The notes: a model not told the origin generated them from the sequence alone. Numbered from the stretch's first letter, positions 44,440 through 56,149 are shown. The stretch: DNA of 64,000 nucleotides from Schistocephalus solidus (GCA_017591395.1 WEDG01000411.1:1-64000); one strand, 5' to 3'. Numbers and translations are program-made.

Positions 44440-45268
44440 ATTTAAAATGTGCATTGTTTAAAGATTTCATTAAAAGTGCCAACAGGGAACCAGATTCGGA
44501 CGTGGCTTAAGACCATTCACGGGCAAGACACTTTTTATCGGCAAAGGTTCTGGACAGCCAGTAGTTACCGAAGAGATGATGAACCAAGTTCGTAGTCTTA
44601 CGAAATAGGTGTGAAGAGCAAACCTAGTAACCGGAGTGCCTACGTCAGCCTGTCAGCCGAAAAAAAACGCGTAAGACCAAATTTCTAGAAGTTTAAGCTT
44701 GCACAGGCTTTAAAACCGGGTGATCCACAAAAGAGGATGCTTTCTAAAACCGTCCTTCTTCAGTGATAATGTTGCATGCAATAAGAATAGCAATGTAAAT
44801 AAGGAAAATTTTAACTGTTAGACAGAAACAAAATCCGCATGCCAAAAATGAACAGTAAAGGAACTCACTAACAACGCATTTATTCTGCTCCATCTAAAAG
44901 AACTGTGTGCAATGAGCACACGCAATTCCTTTTTCAACAGGCTGGGGCTCCACCATGCTGGAACCTCAGAGTGAGAACATATGTTACCGAGAAACTGCTA
45001 GAAAGAGGGATAAGACGCGCTGATGGTAGAAACAATGCACAGTTGAAATGAGCTTCACAAGCATCTGACTTAACACAGTGAGATTTCTTCCTGTAGAGTT
45101 ATTTAAAAGGACTTGTCTTTGTTCCAGCGCTTCCTACATGTGTAGAAGAACCCGAGGGGAGGCTCAGACGACTGCTACGCAAGGCATGCAGCAGCGAGTG
45201 TGGCAGGAACTCGACTCCAACTTGATGTGTGCCACGTCACAAGCGGCGAACAGATAGAGCATTTTTAA
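44440..45268 (+). pseudogene. IS630/Tc1-mariner-superfamily DDE transposase (dead)
   Basis: This family cuts and pastes a DNA transposon through a DDE active site. On the plus strand the N-terminal helix-turn-helix region is degraded (TGNQIRTWLKTIHG, about 44,470-44,515; EEMMNQVRSL). KLAQALKPGDPQKRM follows (about 44,695-44,740). The second catalytic block reads FLFQQAGAPPCWNLRVR (44,926-44,975), where the family has FQQDGAPPHW, so the catalytic Asp is Ala. Next come SDLTQ-stop-DFFL (45,067-45,094, for SPDLTPxDFFLWGY), VFVPALPT, MQQRVWQELDSNL (45,188-45,226) and VTSGEQIEHF with a TAA at 45,266-45,268, the natural family end. The first catalytic Asp region is missing through an internal deletion. 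Confidence 0.8.
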
Positions 45269-45364
45269 AAATTTCATACATTTTAAAATGAGCACTTCCA
45301 AAAGGATTTCTTGAAAATTTGTGGAATATAACTTGTTATAAATTTACGGGGTTTCGACAGATTT

Positions 45365-45560
45365 GAATAATTCATTTGAACCACTTGTGAAAAACTGGGC
45401 AGCCTCAGTGGGATTCGAATGCAAAACATAAGCGGGAAGGCTTTAGTATAACAAGCGCTCTAGGCAACTGAGCTACGAGGCCCCCACCGGGAGCCGTGAG
45501 TTTAATCACACATGGGTCAAGTTACTCGCCCAGTCTACTTCAACATATGGAATCACCCAA
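45365..45560 (-). mobile_element. tRNA-derived SINE S3 copy
   Basis: On the minus strand, GGGCCTCGTAGCTCAGTTGCC and AGAGCGCTTG form an excellent A-box region (45,445-45,482). GCATTCGAATCCCACTGAGG is the B box (45,403-45,422). CAGTTTTTCACAAGTGG and TCAAATGAATTATTC form the tail. An upstream GATTAAACTCACGGCTCCC head is shared with the 41.5 kb copy. The long variable arm argues against a working tRNA. Confidence 0.75.
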
Positions 45561-45564
45561 TTCC

Positions 45565-46190
45565 GATACAGTAAGTTGACTGCCCAAGCAGGATTTCCTA
45601 AGCAATCAATCGAGAATCCGCCAGATGACTTTCAGGCAAAGCTAAGTAGTAGGGTACTTTGATAGATTTTAATGATAAATGTGACACTGTTGTGACTGTC
45701 CTGTTTGGACAATCAGGTTACTACCAACTGGTTTTCGAGGTGACTTTAAATCACGATCGCAAATTAGAGAAATCCAGCTTCCTATGAAGGATTTACCGAA
45801 TTTACTAAAAATGCACAAAGCTTTGACTAATTCTTCCGTGGTCTTATTGTGAATTTATTGGGTTTTAAATCGATTCTCACGGCAAACATGTGGGCAAACT
45901 TTGTAAATGAGCCTATTTTCTTGAGGAAATTTCCAGGCATCCGCTACCTTCGCAAGATATATTAACAATGATAACGTTTGCTGATAACACGTTTGATCCT
46001 GAGTAGGATCCGAAAGTGGTCGTTGCCTTTACGCTGTATGCCTGTGGGTACGCAGGCGTTACTTATTGGTTGGTTCCCGTTGATGAGGACGGGATACGTT
46101 AGTCATACATAAGTGTATTCAAAGAATCGAATTCGGGCCAGTACATACACGAATCCATTTTCGTAGGTCTGGATCGGCAAAGTTTGATAT
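45565..46190. other. Unassigned stretch
   Basis: No landmark beyond weak continuation of S3 flanking sequence. No coding frame of note. Confidence 0.3.
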
Positions 46191-46194
46191 TATT

Positions 46195-46292
46195 AGGGGA
46201 TTTTGGGAGATTTAAATAATTCATTTGACCCATTTGTGAAACACTCAGCGGCCTTTGTGGAATTATTACCCACACCAGCATAAGAGGCTAGA
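46195..46292 (-). mobile_element. tRNA-like SINE S3, partial copy
   Basis: GAGATTTAAATAATTCATTT, GACCCATTTGTGAAACACT and GGCCTTTGTGGAATTATTAC parallel 45,356-45,425. The tRNA-like head is missing. Confidence 0.55.
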
Positions 46293-46296
46293 CAGG

Positions 46297-46525
46297 ACAA
46301 CGAGCCGGTGGCTGATTAGGTCGCGGGTTAAAGATTCGGGAGTTGCACAATCAAAGATTGGGTATCAATGGTTACTGACGGTTAAGAATCCAAAAATGGT
46401 CCCTCCAGTGTCCCTTGTCCTTGCTAATAATGTTCTCTTGCCTAGTTGCTGTGTGCCTGGTTTCGAGGCTCGAGGATGAGCCACAAAGCACAATCGGGAC
46501 GCGATCAGTAAGTGCATGTCTACCA
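46297..46525 (+). mobile_element. tRNA-derived SINE S2, copy 3
   Basis: ACAACGAGCCGGTGGCTGAT is the head and CCAGTGTCCCTTGTCCTTGC the body. AATGTTCTCTTGCCTAG corresponds to AATGCCAATTTGCCTAT of copy 2, and GGATGAGCC and AGTAAGTGC form the end region. The B box is lost. Confidence 0.6.
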
Positions 46526-46529
46526 TTAA

Positions 46530-48485
46530 GAAAACCCAACTCAGACTGCATTCTGTTGGAAAAATCTTGCGTCTGAAGGCATGCGGGAAAGCCACTGCGT
46601 TTGAAAATACAGACTTCTAAGGGCTTCAGTGCAGCGCACGACTTAACTTTCCATCACCAATCGTGGTCTCTTGCTCGAAAATCGGGACACCGTCTTGTGT
46701 TAAGGAAAAGTGGGCTCTTTTTAGGAACGCAGTCACCGGGGCCTGGATTACTCACATCGGAAGCGGCAGTCTGGACCCACGATCTGGATATCGGCCAAAA
46801 CATTTTGATTGGTGGGGGCTGCGCGGCGCAACTAGTCCGCTAGAAACTCAAGCAATCCTGAGGCCAGACAAACAGAGACAGGGCTTGGTAACCGAAACCC
46901 CCTGCTGGTAGCGCCTGGCCTTGAAAGTAGAACGCGCGAGCACTGTCAGTGACGCCAGTTACCTTTGTTTGCATCTCATAGACTCGTTGAAAGACAATTC
47001 GGTGGTCACTACAGGCCTCGAAAGGAAGACAGACCTCCGGATGACGTCATGTAGGCAAGAATCGCCGCACCAGAATGCGAGAGAAAGCTGTGTCGAGGAT
47101 GCACGCGCGGCGAAATCTACCCGGCAGCTGTTCCCTCAAAGACACCCCAACGGACATTCCTTGCGGTTAAAGTTCGTTAATTAACGTGGTCGAGTATAAG
47201 AGGAGAAAATGCGCATGATAGCGGACTTTCAGTAGATATATGCTAGAGCCATTGTCAGGTTTATTATGATTATTGTGAGATTATATTTCAGTGCAAGTTC
47301 CGCGCAGTCTCTGTCATTAGACGGAAGGGTTTCTTTCTGCAAGGAGGCAAGTCAGCATAACATTCAGAAAGGTGGCTCGACTTAATGTACATCACAGTGT
47401 ATCCCTTAAAATCAGTTTCTCCTCTAACGGGAGGCAGGTAAAAGTTGACTCTATGGCCGGGACTCAACTGAAGAGATTAAATTGATACCATCTCTAGCAT
47501 AATGAATTCCTTCTCATCTGGAATGTAATGTTTTGTCTATTTAGTTACGCTAAGCATATACCACTGCCTAGAAAGGTTTCCTATCGATGAACGGGTAGAA
47601 TAATCGTAGACATACGAAGCTTGCGAACACTGCTCAAAGTAGACAAACGGCGTTTCGATTGTAGGGTGTGCAGAGCGCGTGTTTGTACGTCAACTCTGCC
47701 GTCCAACTGGACTTTGAAAACTCACCATTCCGCTTTTAACGTGGAAACATGGGTATGGCTTACGCCAACCTGCCCTAATCGGGGTCAGAAATGTCCATTT
47801 CGTTTCTGCCTTTGACGTGAGCATTTGCAGCCCCCGTATGCTACTCCCACATGAGTAAATGGCAGGAACCCAGATGGCAGTGGTGTTTCCGGGCCATCAA
47901 CCGACTCGAGCTGCAACTACCGCCACCTGTAGTTAAGCGAGCACTGGGCTGTAACTTCAAATAAGCCAGAAATGTCAATCTCAGTTTGCTATCCAGGACC
48001 AAAAGTAGGTTATGTGGGAAGGGCGAGATTTCACCTTAAGTGTGGAACATGCTGATAAACTTATGAGGTTGGACTTGTGTCAAATATTGAATTTGACCTT
48101 GAGATTGAGGGTACAAACTGTTAAATAAAAACGAACCTGTGCACGCGTGCTACCCACACTTGCATTACTACATTTTAGTGTCAAGTGTCAAGGTTTTTAT
48201 TCTGGATTATATTTTAATGGTACCGTACCGGAAAACCAATTCCAGTTTTCATCCTGATTTGATGTACGCGTTACTCTAACTGAACAAAATGCCAGTTTAA
48301 ATGTTTTATTTACATGTCCTGCTTAATATATTTTAAACAACTTCCAGATGGTAGAATAATATATCCTATCCTACATAGTACATGTGCATTATTTGAAATC
48401 GTACTTATGCGTTAGAAGGCAGTCACCACAAGAAATATAATTTAAAGGCAAATACGTTCTTTGGGAAAGGAATTAAATGGTATTG
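46530..48485. other. Unassigned stretch, partly GC-rich
   Basis: 46,600-47,180 has several frames of 80-87 codons with no domain. 47,620-48,000 has a weak repeat match to 41,100-41,200. No RNA gene is seen. Confidence 0.3.
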
Positions 48486-48489
48486 TTAA

Positions 48490-49870
48490 ATTTTCAACTC
48501 TGTTTCCCTAGTCTATCGTCAGACCTGAGTAAAAGGGCAAAAACTGTTAACATTTCAATCGTGCTTAAAAAATCGATGCTCGTCTCTGTTTGCGCCAGTA
48601 AGCGGCTGCCATTTGGTTCATTCTGTATTGATTGGTTCTCGTGTCTTCCATTTCTCCGGGAGGTTTTTGTACAGGGTATCTAACTCAATGTGCCAATTCA
48701 TGCATGACTCATCGGAGGGCATGGGAACAAGAAACTCTCGACCATTTTGGAGGGGCAGAATGTGAAGATGCAAGTTTGATCCCAGGAGAACCTGTACCCC
48801 GTATAAAGTGTTATATGGCCACTTGTGACAAGTGGTACCGCCTCCTAACTTCCAATAGATGTTCTTTGATGCATGTAAAGACAGATTTTCCTGGTTGAAC
48901 ACCATAGACGGCATCACAGGTATCACATGGAATCTTTTAGATGGCTTCTGTCTTATCAAGATAGTCAACCCTATCCTTAAGCATAAAAAAATCAGCCCAT
49001 AAATTTTATTTGACGTTTCTGAAATGTTTTTCACCGAGTTCAGATATATCCCTTCTATAATATCTACGATAAGAAGGTCAGTTGCAAACGACACCAGCAC
49101 CGTTTTCAATAAAAGCTGGCGCAACATTGCGATCTATTCACGGACGATCGTTCATGATGCTGACAGCTGCAGCTTTCGATTACTATTTTCTGCTCTCTCT
49201 CTGCTGTTTTTTGCGTACCAATTTTATCCACAGTGAATGGGGCCTTTCTGCTGAAAATTATGAAATTATACTTAAATAATAAAGCATAGATCTCTCTCTA
49301 TCCGTCTATTCCACGCGTTTTTTTGGGCGCCTGATTGGAACTTTCTTGTAATTATTCTTTGGTCTTTTTTGTTTTGTGCATCCACCTATAAAATCGTTAA
49401 GCTAACCATTTTATGAGACTAATTCCGACATGTAATTTAGGTCGATTCGGTAGCATTCAGTGACAGAGCAATTGGCTTTTGCTCACTGTAGTAGACTGTT
49501 GACGGCACTCCTCTTGTGAGGGATCGGTCTATTGTTTTCATAGTGTATAATTTCTTCCGAATATATTTCTTTGTGGAAAATGGATGCGGGCGTTCTATTC
49601 CGTCAGCCTTTCGCCGTACAAGAACGTCCAGAAATGGCAATTAATCGTCAACTTCTCTCTCGAATGTGAACTAAATTCCTGGTATGGTTGTGTTTATGGA
49701 ATTCAGGTGCGTTTCTATTTGGTCAAGATAAAGGTGACCATCAGTTGAGCTCCATCTAGATGTGGTCAGTTTTGTTGGTTGAACGAAAAATTACTTTAAA
49801 CAAAGGTCTATGAGTTCAATCAAGTCAGATGCGGGAACATTCTTGTCATAGGACTTTAGAACTTAATCGG
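48490..49870 (-). mobile_element. Penelope-like element, copy 2, interrupted by a repeat
   Basis: The minus strand carries RT remains (49,430-49,860: ELIDLCLK-like, then LPFLDVLVRRKADGIERP), a connector, a GIY-YIG region (48,780-48,960: KIPCDTCDAVYGVQPGKSVF, CIKEH) and the same 3' tail as copy 1 (48,490-48,720, ending in a HIELD/HIEIY and KWKTREPI/KWKRREPI conceptual match). The motif A and motif C segments of the RT are missing. A 240-bp repeat is inserted at about 49,070-49,305. Confidence 0.8.
49070..49310 (+). repeat. Repeat inserted in PLE copy 2
   Basis: It matches 62,235-62,430: CTGGCGC, then ATTCACGGACGATCGTTCATGATGC against TTTACGGACGACCGTTCATGATGC, then a TTTTCTG..CTCTCT region, TTCTGAAAATT.TGAAAT.ATACTT and a TCTCTCTxTxT end. 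Copy 1 of the PLE lacks it at the same place. Class unknown. Confidence 0.65.
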
Positions 49871-49874
49871 TGCA

Positions 49875-50575
49875 CTGTCTTGCTATTTTCGCTACAGAAC
49901 ATGGAATGCCTGTTGGGTACGTGTCCCAACACTACATGATGCGTATAATAGTTCGCCACTAGAATTCGTCTAGGACAAATAATACTTGAGAGGATAAATG
50001 CCCCGCACGTCAAGAATGCAAACCGATAGCACACTCACTGTGCTCGAAGATATTCACCTAGAGGTGGGTACAGTGAGGGTTTGGGCGTGCCTTATTTTTC
50101 GGTTAGACAGACATGCGCTGCATATCCTTACACCACACTTTCTCCACCAACCAGAGAATATTAAGGTGACCTACTGTGCGTGTGAACGCTGCGCCCAACA
50201 AAGGTATACACCTCGTCTACGTGTGCCACGCACAACCCGGTCACTAACTAATGTTTACTAGGCTTCTGTGAGTGGAACTCGAATATCATAGAGTAGATCT
50301 TCTACAATGGTAAGATTAGGTGTCAGGGCGGTTTGAAAGACAGCTTATTATTGTATCAGCGTTCACATACGCTGCTCGAGTAGTATTCAAGAGTACTCAG
50401 CCACAGTCAGACCAGTTGTAGCTTTTAAGGTAGATGTCTTAAGCAGTGAAAAGATATTTCTATCGTGTGAGCATTTCTGACGAGCATCTGACGAGCAATT
50501 CGAAAAAAGTAAATGTACTTAAATAAATCTGGCTTGGGCAACGGGCATGAATACAAACGAATACTTGCTATTTGA
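49875..50575. other. Unassigned stretch
   Basis: An 87-codon plus-strand frame (49,998-50,261) has no recognised domain. No other landmark. Confidence 0.3.
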
Positions 50576-50576
50576 T

Positions 50577-50959
50577 CGATCAAAACACCCGACAGTTCGA
50601 CCGTCGTAGTCCGACGATGTCCACCGTATGCTCCATGGGAGCAGGGACGGTGACTTGCGCGTGATTTAGTTTAAAGTGATAGTAGACTTGCGCGGCATCT
50701 ACCGCACTCCCTCCTCCTCCCCCACCTGAGCCCGGTGTCAAGACAGAGTCAAGAAGACCGGATGGGAGAGGATGCAGCTGGCTGGCGCGGCTGGGCCCCC
50801 TAAGTCCGAGCTCCCCCTAGGTGTGCCACAACACCTCCATGTTCGGCACATGTTATGGGAGCGCCACCCGAATAACGCCTGCCGTGTCCTAATGTGGCCC
50901 CCGTGTTGGTCCAACGCACCTACCACGTGGCCCGTTTAGGGGGCACGATCAAAACACCC
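50577..50959 (-). mobile_element. S1 short interspersed element, copy 3, with 14-bp target-site duplication
   Basis: CGATCAAAACACCC occurs at 50,577-50,590 and 50,946-50,959, exactly bounding a 355-bp element. The element is the reverse complement of 63,116-63,478 at about 85% by eye. Its sense strand begins TGCCCCCTAAACGGGCCACG and ends GACGGTCGAACTGTC. No terminal inverted repeats are visible. A duplication of this size fits target-primed insertion of a SINE rather than a cut-and-paste transposon. An A-box-like TGGTAGGTGCGTTGG lies near the sense start. Confidence 0.85.
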
Positions 50960-51470
50960 ACTTACGTAATGTCTTACCTAACGACTATAACGAACGATGC
51001 TTGCCAATTATTTAGGCACAAAAATTTTGGTAAAAGAGTCTCCGAGCTCTTCAGCTGGCATAATGTGCGAAAATATGTACCCATGGCAACCCAGTGTTCA
51101 TCTGTCTGCTAAGCGATCTAATCGTTTATACCATAGTTGAAATTTATCGTAATATCGTATGAGTGGCAATTTGCGTCTGGAAATGTCTTTATGACTATCA
51201 GCACATGCTGGAAACCCTCTCATCTATTGGGGTTTCCACTAATTTCGTGCGCTTTTTTCAATTATTAAAACTTTTATCGTATTATATTTTCTTTTATGTA
51301 TTTAAGTTGCATGTCATTGTGTTCCCATACCAAAGTGCTTTTTGAATTTGCTGATAATGTTGATTACTTAAAATTACAAAACTTGACTCTCATGTCGACA
51401 AAAATAAACATTTCCCACATCTTTTAAACGAGTTCAAGTTTTTGCTTGCTTGTTAAAGCATAGCCATTTT
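50960..51470. other. Unassigned stretch
   Basis: AT-rich, with a 60-codon plus-strand frame (51,163-51,345) that is Phe/Tyr-rich and not recognised. Confidence 0.3.
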
Positions 51471-51474
51471 TCCT

Positions 51475-51810
51475 TCAACATTTTTCACCTTCAGTACTGC
51501 CCAATTTCAAAATGTCTTTACGCTTTTGACGGGCGAAAGGATGTCGGGCCAGAACTGAGGCAGAAACATTTGCACGCTGCTTCTTGCCGTCCTCACTGAA
51601 ACCGTACTGAAGCCAAGGACGAAGCTTTTGGATCTTTCTTATCGATGGCAGATGTCGAGTCATAGTCAATTTGTACCACCACGAATTGCTTGACGGAGAT
51701 CTGCATGGATTAAAGCATTGAGATTATCCTCATCGGAGCCTTACATTTGTCCATAACGCTGAGCGTCCATCGTATAGGCATTAGCTTCTTTGAAAATAGC
51801 AGAACATTTC
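51475..51810 (-). pseudogene. mariner transposase fragment
   Basis: On the minus strand DEDNLNALIHADLRQAIR (about 51,685-51,745) is followed, after a stop and shift, by a 64-codon frame (51,475-51,669): TRHLPSIRKIQKLRPWLQYG, SEDGKKQRANVSASVLARHP. This matches the mariner pattern in which a second helix-turn-helix ends in IGK..KL..WVPH.L....K..R and LL.R. The catalytic TGDEKW that should follow reads STEGEKC, and then a stop, so the first Asp and everything after it are lost. Confidence 0.75.
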
Positions 51811-51814
51811 TCAG

Positions 51815-53340
51815 TTTCTCGTAAATCGCAAAAATTTTCCGGTGGCCTGCACTGCCTTCATTCCTCTATTAAACGCGAATAAACAAAGACATCGGAAATA
51901 TTCGATTGTGCTGACTTGACACTCAATTTTCCTAGAGTTATGAATAAACGGTGGTTACTGCAAAATAAATGATCAACAAATTCTGAAAGTAATTGATTAG
52001 GGAAACAAGCTGACAGATAACATGAATACATAAAATAAAGTATAAAACGTAAAAGTTGGAATAATTGAAAAGCGCACGCACTTATGGGACAACCAATATG
52101 TCCGGGAGGAAAAGAACCAATCACAGCCTCTCTGTAATCTAACCGTGTGTCGAAGTCAAGGGTAAAATAATTACATCAAGGGTGTTGAATTAAGTTACGG
52201 AAATAATGCTATAGATCGGTAAGTCCAGCCTATTCTTTGGCATCCTCCAGAACCTGCATGCAACTTCCTGCGTCTTTTAACCTGCTTGCTAAGCAGTTTG
52301 CTGAATTTCTACGTAGGACAGCAGATAAACCCTTTTCAGGGACTGCGCGCTCGGATCTTTTCTTCAATCGCCTTTCCGTTTCGCTCAAATTAAGCCCACT
52401 CCCCGGATGCACTTAGAAACTCATCCGTTAGCTTGGGTAATTTGATTTTGATTACTTTGGAATGACCGCTCGTGTAGGTCCCAAAAGAATTTGCAGCTGA
52501 ATTATTTCGTTCATTTACATCACCTCAAAAAAATTTTTCCTTTTGAAACGTCCTTATTCGGATGGTTTTCTTTACTTGCTTTAGGGATCTTTTCATCCTC
52601 ATTAAATAGGTTTTATCAAGTGCATTTTCTATTTTTAAAAGTCAGTCTAAGACCTTGATCATCCTTCGTGAGCTGCTAGCCCTCTGAATCGATTCTGCGT
52701 TGACGATATCACGTAACTCTTATAGAAACTCATTTGAAAGTCGAAGAAAAACGATATTTAATCTTCTGTTATTTAAATTCATGTCTCTAATTCGAACATA
52801 TGACCCAATTGAATATGCCTGAAATAAAATGAAACCGTAAATAAATCGTGCATAATGCCTTCGATGTACTCAGAGGGAATATTTTTAATCCGTTTCTTTA
52901 GGCTGCCTTGGTGGAATATTGCCGGGTGCTGCGGTCATGTTGCGATTTTAACCGTTTGGTTAACTTAAAGAGACATCGCCTATGGATTTCGAAGGAACAG
53001 TTTTTTGTTCTTTTTCTATGTATCCGCTGTAGTCCCCCGTAAGTGCCACCAATTACCGCACGTGACACATGTTTACGGGCTTTGTTTTGACAGGCTAAAA
53101 GTTTCGGTTGATCTTAGAGAATAACGGTTCTGTTCGTACTAACGTCTGGTAAAACACAACCTGCTTTTACACGGAGAAGTTAAGGATAAGTGGCCAGCTC
53201 AAATCACCTCTAATTTTATCTACTCAATAACTTGCACCTTTGCAGCAGGTTATATTGGTGCAAGTGTCGGCGCCTATCCGAAAGACGCATGGAACACCTC
53301 TAGGCATGGCGAATTTAAGAGCACAAACAGTGCTATTCTC
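51815..53340. other. Unassigned AT-rich stretch
   Basis: Minus-strand frames of 60-88 codons (51,858-52,412) show no domain. No RNA gene or repeat landmark is recognised. Confidence 0.3.
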
Positions 53341-53499
53341 GCACACATGGTTTATTCTGAGCATCGTGTGGGCCCCAACGAAGCCTTCCGTGTGATTTAT
53401 GGGGTCCTGTCAAACTGTCACATGTCACTTGGTCGTCTGTGCTAGCAACCCCAGAAGCGACCGCCGACAAATTGAGGAAGTCGGTCTTGTGCTCCGCGC

Positions 53500-53590
53500 C
53501 CTCCCCCTTCCCCCTCTCCCCCTCCTCCGCCCCTCCACCAAACTCACTGCCGCCTAACCAGCAGTTTCTTATTGCCCCCTCTCCCCACCT
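53500..53590 (+). repeat. C/T-rich low-complexity tract
   Basis: CCTCCCCCTTCCCCCTCTCC and similar pyrimidine-rich sequence. It gives rise to a Gly/Glu-rich minus-strand frame (53,333-53,764) that I do not consider a gene. Confidence 0.85.
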
Positions 53591-54344
53591 TCTCACACGA
53601 CTCACTTGTGCGAAAAGGCGAACTTTATTGACCGCATGTTTTGACTTGTACTTCGTTTCCATATAAGTATACTCGCCCAACGAGAAAGTATGAGAGGTCC
53701 ACATATGATGACCAAGTGTTCTTCTGAGTTCAGTGATTGAAATTTTTGCAACACTAAAACTCAATCTCTCGAATTTAGTTAAGCCCTTTTACTCGTTTCT
53801 TTTATGTTAAAGTTTTGACCGAACGCCATCTTTGCACCAGTCAACTCACTTGCTTCGGCCACTCCTTTTGATCACCGGGTCTTCTGCCGCAAAACGACTT
53901 CAGCGGATGCCAGACCCGTCCACTCTACCAGTTGTGCCTCCGACACATGCGTCCAGACGGTCGCAGCCCGCCATGCGCCACTTGAACGCACCACCCTTGG
54001 GCTAGTGCAACACAGGTCATTAGCCATAACAACTCTCGGGTAATGCAACATACATAAAATGCACATCACTTGAACGCACTGAAACAATGGGCACGAGAGC
54101 ATCCTTCGCTCTGAGGTATGTTTTCACGCCGTTAGCAAGTGCCCCGGTCTGATCAGCAGTCACTGCCGCCTGAGAGAGTAGCTTTCAATGTCAGTGATGT
54201 GCTAAATTCAGGCGTGTTGACGATCGAGTATGTGGCCCCACTTGATATTTATTTTTATTCACTATCCACTTAGGTCCTCTGTGTGGGCTTAATTTCAACA
54301 TTTGCACTTTTCTAATTTACCATCACACTTTCCTCAAACGAGCC

Positions 54345-54485
54345 CATTAGGGGTGAGGCGTTATGGGTTAAGGTTTGTGGTTAGGGCTAGGAGCTAGTGT
54401 TAGAGTGAGGTTTTAGACACTAGTTTAGGGTTACGTTTAGGCTTTAGACACAGATTAAGGTTTGGAGGTTAGGTTAACAATGTTA
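54345..54485 (-). repeat. Degenerate telomere-like (TTAGG) tract 3
   Basis: TTATGGGTTAAGG, GTGGTTAGGGCTAGG, GTTTAGGGTTACGTTTAGG and GGAGGTTAGGTTAAC on the plus strand. The orientation is opposite to tracts 1 and 2. Confidence 0.65.
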
Positions 54486-54499
54486 TCAATTCAGTTGTG

Positions 54500-55555
54500 G
54501 CCATCAAGGGGGTCGCATTTAACAATATGTCCTTCACACTTTCTCATTCAATGTGGTTAGTCCTTCAAGAGTTTGATCAGTTTGCTTGGAATATGTAACC
54601 AGCACCCTCGGATGTTGAATTTTCCGCCGCCTTTTGGCAATTCATCTCCCGTTGCGCGCTCATGCTAGACTAGAAGGAAGCCTTTTTTTCTGGTTAAACA
54701 AGCCACCCCAGCTCTTCCACAGTCGTATTAATTAGCTCATAGCATTGGAAAAATTTAGCGAGTAAGTTGGGCAAGTGAGGTGGCTGCGGCGCAAGCCCCC
54801 TTCACTGAAATCAAAATTACGTATAGCGTGCGATAACAGGAAAGCACCAGCGCATCAGTTACTAGTTCTCTTGCGGGACGGTCATCACATTTTCATAGTT
54901 TCAAGGCGTGGTTCGTTGTTTGAAATTATCGGATAAACCAAAATATATATGTCTTTCCTCTCACATTTCCCAGCGGCCTGTTTGAGCCGAACCAACTGGG
55001 GAATTGGTTGTGCTCAGTGGTTACTGTGCCCTGAGATGACCTTATAATGCGTGCCTCAAACGGTCCCATATGTATCAGAGCTGTCACATACGCAACAGCC
55101 GGAAAGATCCATCGTAGCTTGATTTTCATTCCGGAGCCCGGAGCAAATTCCACTGTCCACTTGCGTTTTTTGAGACACACGACGCTTGATGTCAAACGTG
55201 TTGGACTGAGAAATTTATTGAATTTCCATGAAGAAGGTTATCTTCGGATCGTCCTCATTTTTCCCTTCTCTCTCTCTCTCATGCACCACTGGCCTGCTGA
55301 CTGTTTTGGTCGATTAAATGCATTGGCTGGCCTAGCGTGGGCTTGTGTCCGGCGTACGTAACTTAACCATGACATGTGATGACTGTAATTGAAAGTATCA
55401 ATGTGAGGCCAGTAAACGATGTGCGTTTTGTTTATTCGTCTGACCTCCTTCGGAAAATGTACTTTGTGAATACACAATATGCTGTTACTTTAGGTTAAAA
55501 GTGATCGGGTTTATATATTTAAGTGGAAATCTTCCTTAACCTTTGGGCCATTTCG
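54500..55555. other. Unassigned stretch
   Basis: A 104-codon plus-strand frame (55,047-55,361) and an 89-codon minus frame (54,926-55,195) overlap in antisense. Neither has a recognised domain. Confidence 0.3.
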
Positions 55556-55559
55556 TATT

Positions 55560-56000
55560 TTAATAGTTGTCCTAGAATTTGTCTACGCATCTAAAGCGGG
55601 AAGGAGAGCAATGTGACCTCGAAAGTTCGATTAAACAAAATCTGCCACACTGAACGATTGGTTTTTTTGGTCTCGCATAAACTGCGAGAATGCGATTGCG
55701 AAGAAACGGGTAATTTGTTCTAGAACCCGTAGGTTCGCAGCGGGGAACGCGCCCGTCATCGCTGTCTTCAGGCGTTGTCTTACTAGTTCGCTCATTGTAT
55801 ACTCCTAGGTTGAGCAGTTTTATGAATACGTCTTTCTTTTGTGCAGTTAAGGTGATGGACTTTGTGGTGCGTTTCCCAATATTTCGGTATCCATTTTCAC
55901 GAAGTGTGTACTGCAGCTGCTGGAGCTCTGCTTCAACCGTTTCAGGGGAGCAGATGCGTCGCACAATTGCTGCCAGTTCCTGGACTAAATTTCACTTTAT
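55560..56000 (-). pseudogene. Third, distinct Penelope-like RT fragment
   Basis: The minus strand reads MRRICSPETVEAELQQLQYT, LRENGY (about 55,890-55,964), then QKKDVFIKLLNLG (about 55,800-55,840). After a frameshift near 55,790 it reads YTMSELVRQRLKTAMTGAFP and AANLRVLEQITRFFAIAFSQ. This is the connector between RT and GIY-YIG in PLEs: an E....L...L..NGYP segment, then VFI.LP..G, then a basic RL..A....FPAANLRV stretch. The sequence differs from copies 1 and 2. It holds no RT catalytic motif and no GIY-YIG. Confidence 0.7.
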
Positions 56001-56149
56001 GTTCAGGGGAAATACTGTGAAAATTTATGTATTGTCCTGTCTAGGTTTTCCTTCGGAATAACCTACGTTTGATAGATCCATCCTCTTGCATTTGTAGAAG
56101 GGCATGAAGGAACGCAATTTCATGACACACCTTAGACTGCAGAAAATTT

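Noticed and set aside
45405..45490. Functional tRNA gene (also 20,585, 37,552 and 60,440)
   Set aside because: A and B boxes are good, but the anticodon arm or acceptor ends do not pair properly and the sequences recur as repeat families, so they are SINE heads.
48618..49127. 169-codon minus-strand open frame as a gene
   Set aside because: It crosses PLE copy 2 and the inserted repeat in mixed frames; only its end is in the PLE tail frame.
53333..53764. 143-codon minus-strand open frame
   Set aside because: Its Gly/Glu-rich middle comes from a C/T-rich tract. No domain, start context or splice support is seen.
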